A stretch of 14,490 bases of DNA from positions 969,786 to 984,275 of the forward strand of contig CP070709.1 of the NCBI GenBank assembly GCA_020350305.1, in the 5' to 3' direction. The stretch comes from Candidatus Bathyarchaeota archaeon. Its GTDB lineage: Archaea; Thermoproteota; Bathyarchaeia; Bathyarchaeales; Bathyarchaeaceae. Both the position numbers and the translations under genes were made by a program. Below the pieces are notes generated by a model. The model was not told the origin of the DNA and made no database searches. It was given only the letters and a program-made list of their open reading frames with translations. Shown here piece after piece: positions 14,100 to 14,490 of the stretch. The number at the start of each line of letters is the position of its first letter. Position 1 is the stretch's first letter.

Positions 14100-14147
14100 T
14101 TTGCATTCCATCGTACGTAAAAAAGCCTTAGCTTGTCTGACATTGAC

Positions 14148-14288
14148 ATGTCTTCTGGAATTCTACTTGTTCTTTTACGAAAAAGATTGAGAAGCATCAG
14201 GGGCATTAATACGTATGAACTTAAGGTTGTGAGCGACGAAGAGAAATTGCAGAGACAAATAGATGAGGCTCTATGCGTGCGCATGTGA
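14148..14288 (+). CDS. Possible small protein of 46 residues, unknown
   Basis: An ATG at 14148 opens a 46-residue frame: a short hydrophobic start (SSGILLVLLRKRLRSIRG), then a charged helical stretch (ELKVVSDEEKLQRQIDEAL). The residue mix looks protein-like, but no SD is seen close to the ATG and no family is recognised. The frame is open upstream only to a TAA at 14118. It could be a small gene or the tail of a decayed one. The reverse-strand open frame over the same bases reads less like a protein. Confidence 0.35.
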   Translation: MSSGILLVLLRKRLRSIRGINTYELKVVSDEEKLQRQIDEALCVRM

Positions 14289-14303
14289 TTTGAAGGAATA
14301 AAA

Positions 14304-14313
14304 GTTAAATAAC
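14304..14313 (+). promoter_or_regulatory. TATA-like box of the DUF211 gene
   Basis: GTTAAATAAC lies about 37 bases before the GTG start of the DUF211 gene. Transcription from about 14335 would leave a short leader containing GGAGGA (14335-14340). Pattern-based. Confidence 0.35.
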
Positions 14314-14349
14314 TAGAATACAGACGTTGAGGTTGGAGGACCTTTGTAG

Positions 14350-14490
14350 GTGCAACAGGGCGTAAAGCGGCTGGTCCTAGACGTCTTAAAGCCCCATGAA
14401 CCCGACTTACCTGAACTTGCTACGCGTTTAAGCTCCATAGAAGGCATAGACGGAGTCAACATATCCCTTGTCGAGATTGACCAAAGCACA
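14350..14490 (+). CDS. DUF211 family protein (3' end beyond window)
   Basis: The first 47 codons read in frame to the window edge. The sequence [20 protein letters not shown], then [17 protein letters not shown], is the characteristic opening of the archaeal DUF211 family, small ferredoxin-like-fold proteins of unknown function of about 100 residues. The start is GTG 14350. An in-frame TAG directly precedes it, and GGAGGA lies 9 bases upstream. No neighbour in the window hints at its role. Confidence 0.85.
   Translation, partial: MQQGVKRLVLDVLKPHEPDLPELATRLSSIEGIDGVNISLVEIDQST

Noticed and set aside
14045..14284. Minus-strand 79-codon open frame
   Set aside because: The composition is not protein-like. 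The plus-strand 46-residue frame is more convincing, and the inverted repeat lies within this region.
1..14490. tRNA, rRNA or CRISPR array
   Set aside because: I saw no cloverleaf sequence, rRNA segment or regularly spaced direct repeats in reading the window. A tRNA or repeat search tool was not available.

Overview
The window comes from an archaeon. NucS/EndoMS, NreA and a DUF211 protein are archaeal families (NucS also occurs in actinobacteria), the promoters look like TATA boxes, and several genes start without a Shine-Dalgarno (SD) site. The mix of a complex-I-like group 4 hydrogenase with NreA and NucS fits an uncultured anaerobe of the TACK/Bathyarchaeia type. That placement is inference, not shown by a marker gene.

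Left part (1-5.2 kb): unrelated single genes on both strands. In order they are a class I methyltransferase (cut by the window edge), the mismatch endonuclease NucS, a beta-lactamase-fold hydrolase, a GyrI-like protein, a GNAT acetyltransferase with a probable 3' frameshift, a small zinc-finger/SHOCT-like protein, an isochorismatase-family hydrolase and an AbiV-family HEPN protein. The AbiV gene ends in a clear hairpin/poly-T terminator. Next to it is the C-terminal remnant of a transposase (5214-5435).

Centre (5.5-13.2 kb): nreA, then the main feature, two divergent operons that together encode ten subunits of a membrane-bound, complex-I-like [NiFe] hydrogenase. The leftward operon is J1-J2-K-M (9327 to 6990). 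The rightward operon is A-B-C-D-H-I (9442/9481 to 13204). The layout resembles the F420H2 dehydrogenase (Fpo) cluster: it has a NuoA subunit and a split NuoJ. The catalytic subunits, however, are of group 4 hydrogenase type. NuoB has the CxGCDIE motif instead of tandem cysteines, and NuoD keeps both CxxC pairs that bind the Ni-Fe site. The expected role is H2 evolution or uptake with a low-potential donor such as ferredoxin, coupled to ion pumping by one antiporter-like subunit. Two normally conserved glutamates of the membrane proton path (NuoA and the third helix of NuoK) are absent. No FpoF, FpoO, second or third antiporter subunit, or hydrogenase maturation gene is present.

Right part (13.2-14.5 kb): a multi-pass membrane protein of unknown function, a 10-bp perfect inverted repeat, a possible 46-residue ORF, and the start of a DUF211 gene that runs off the window.
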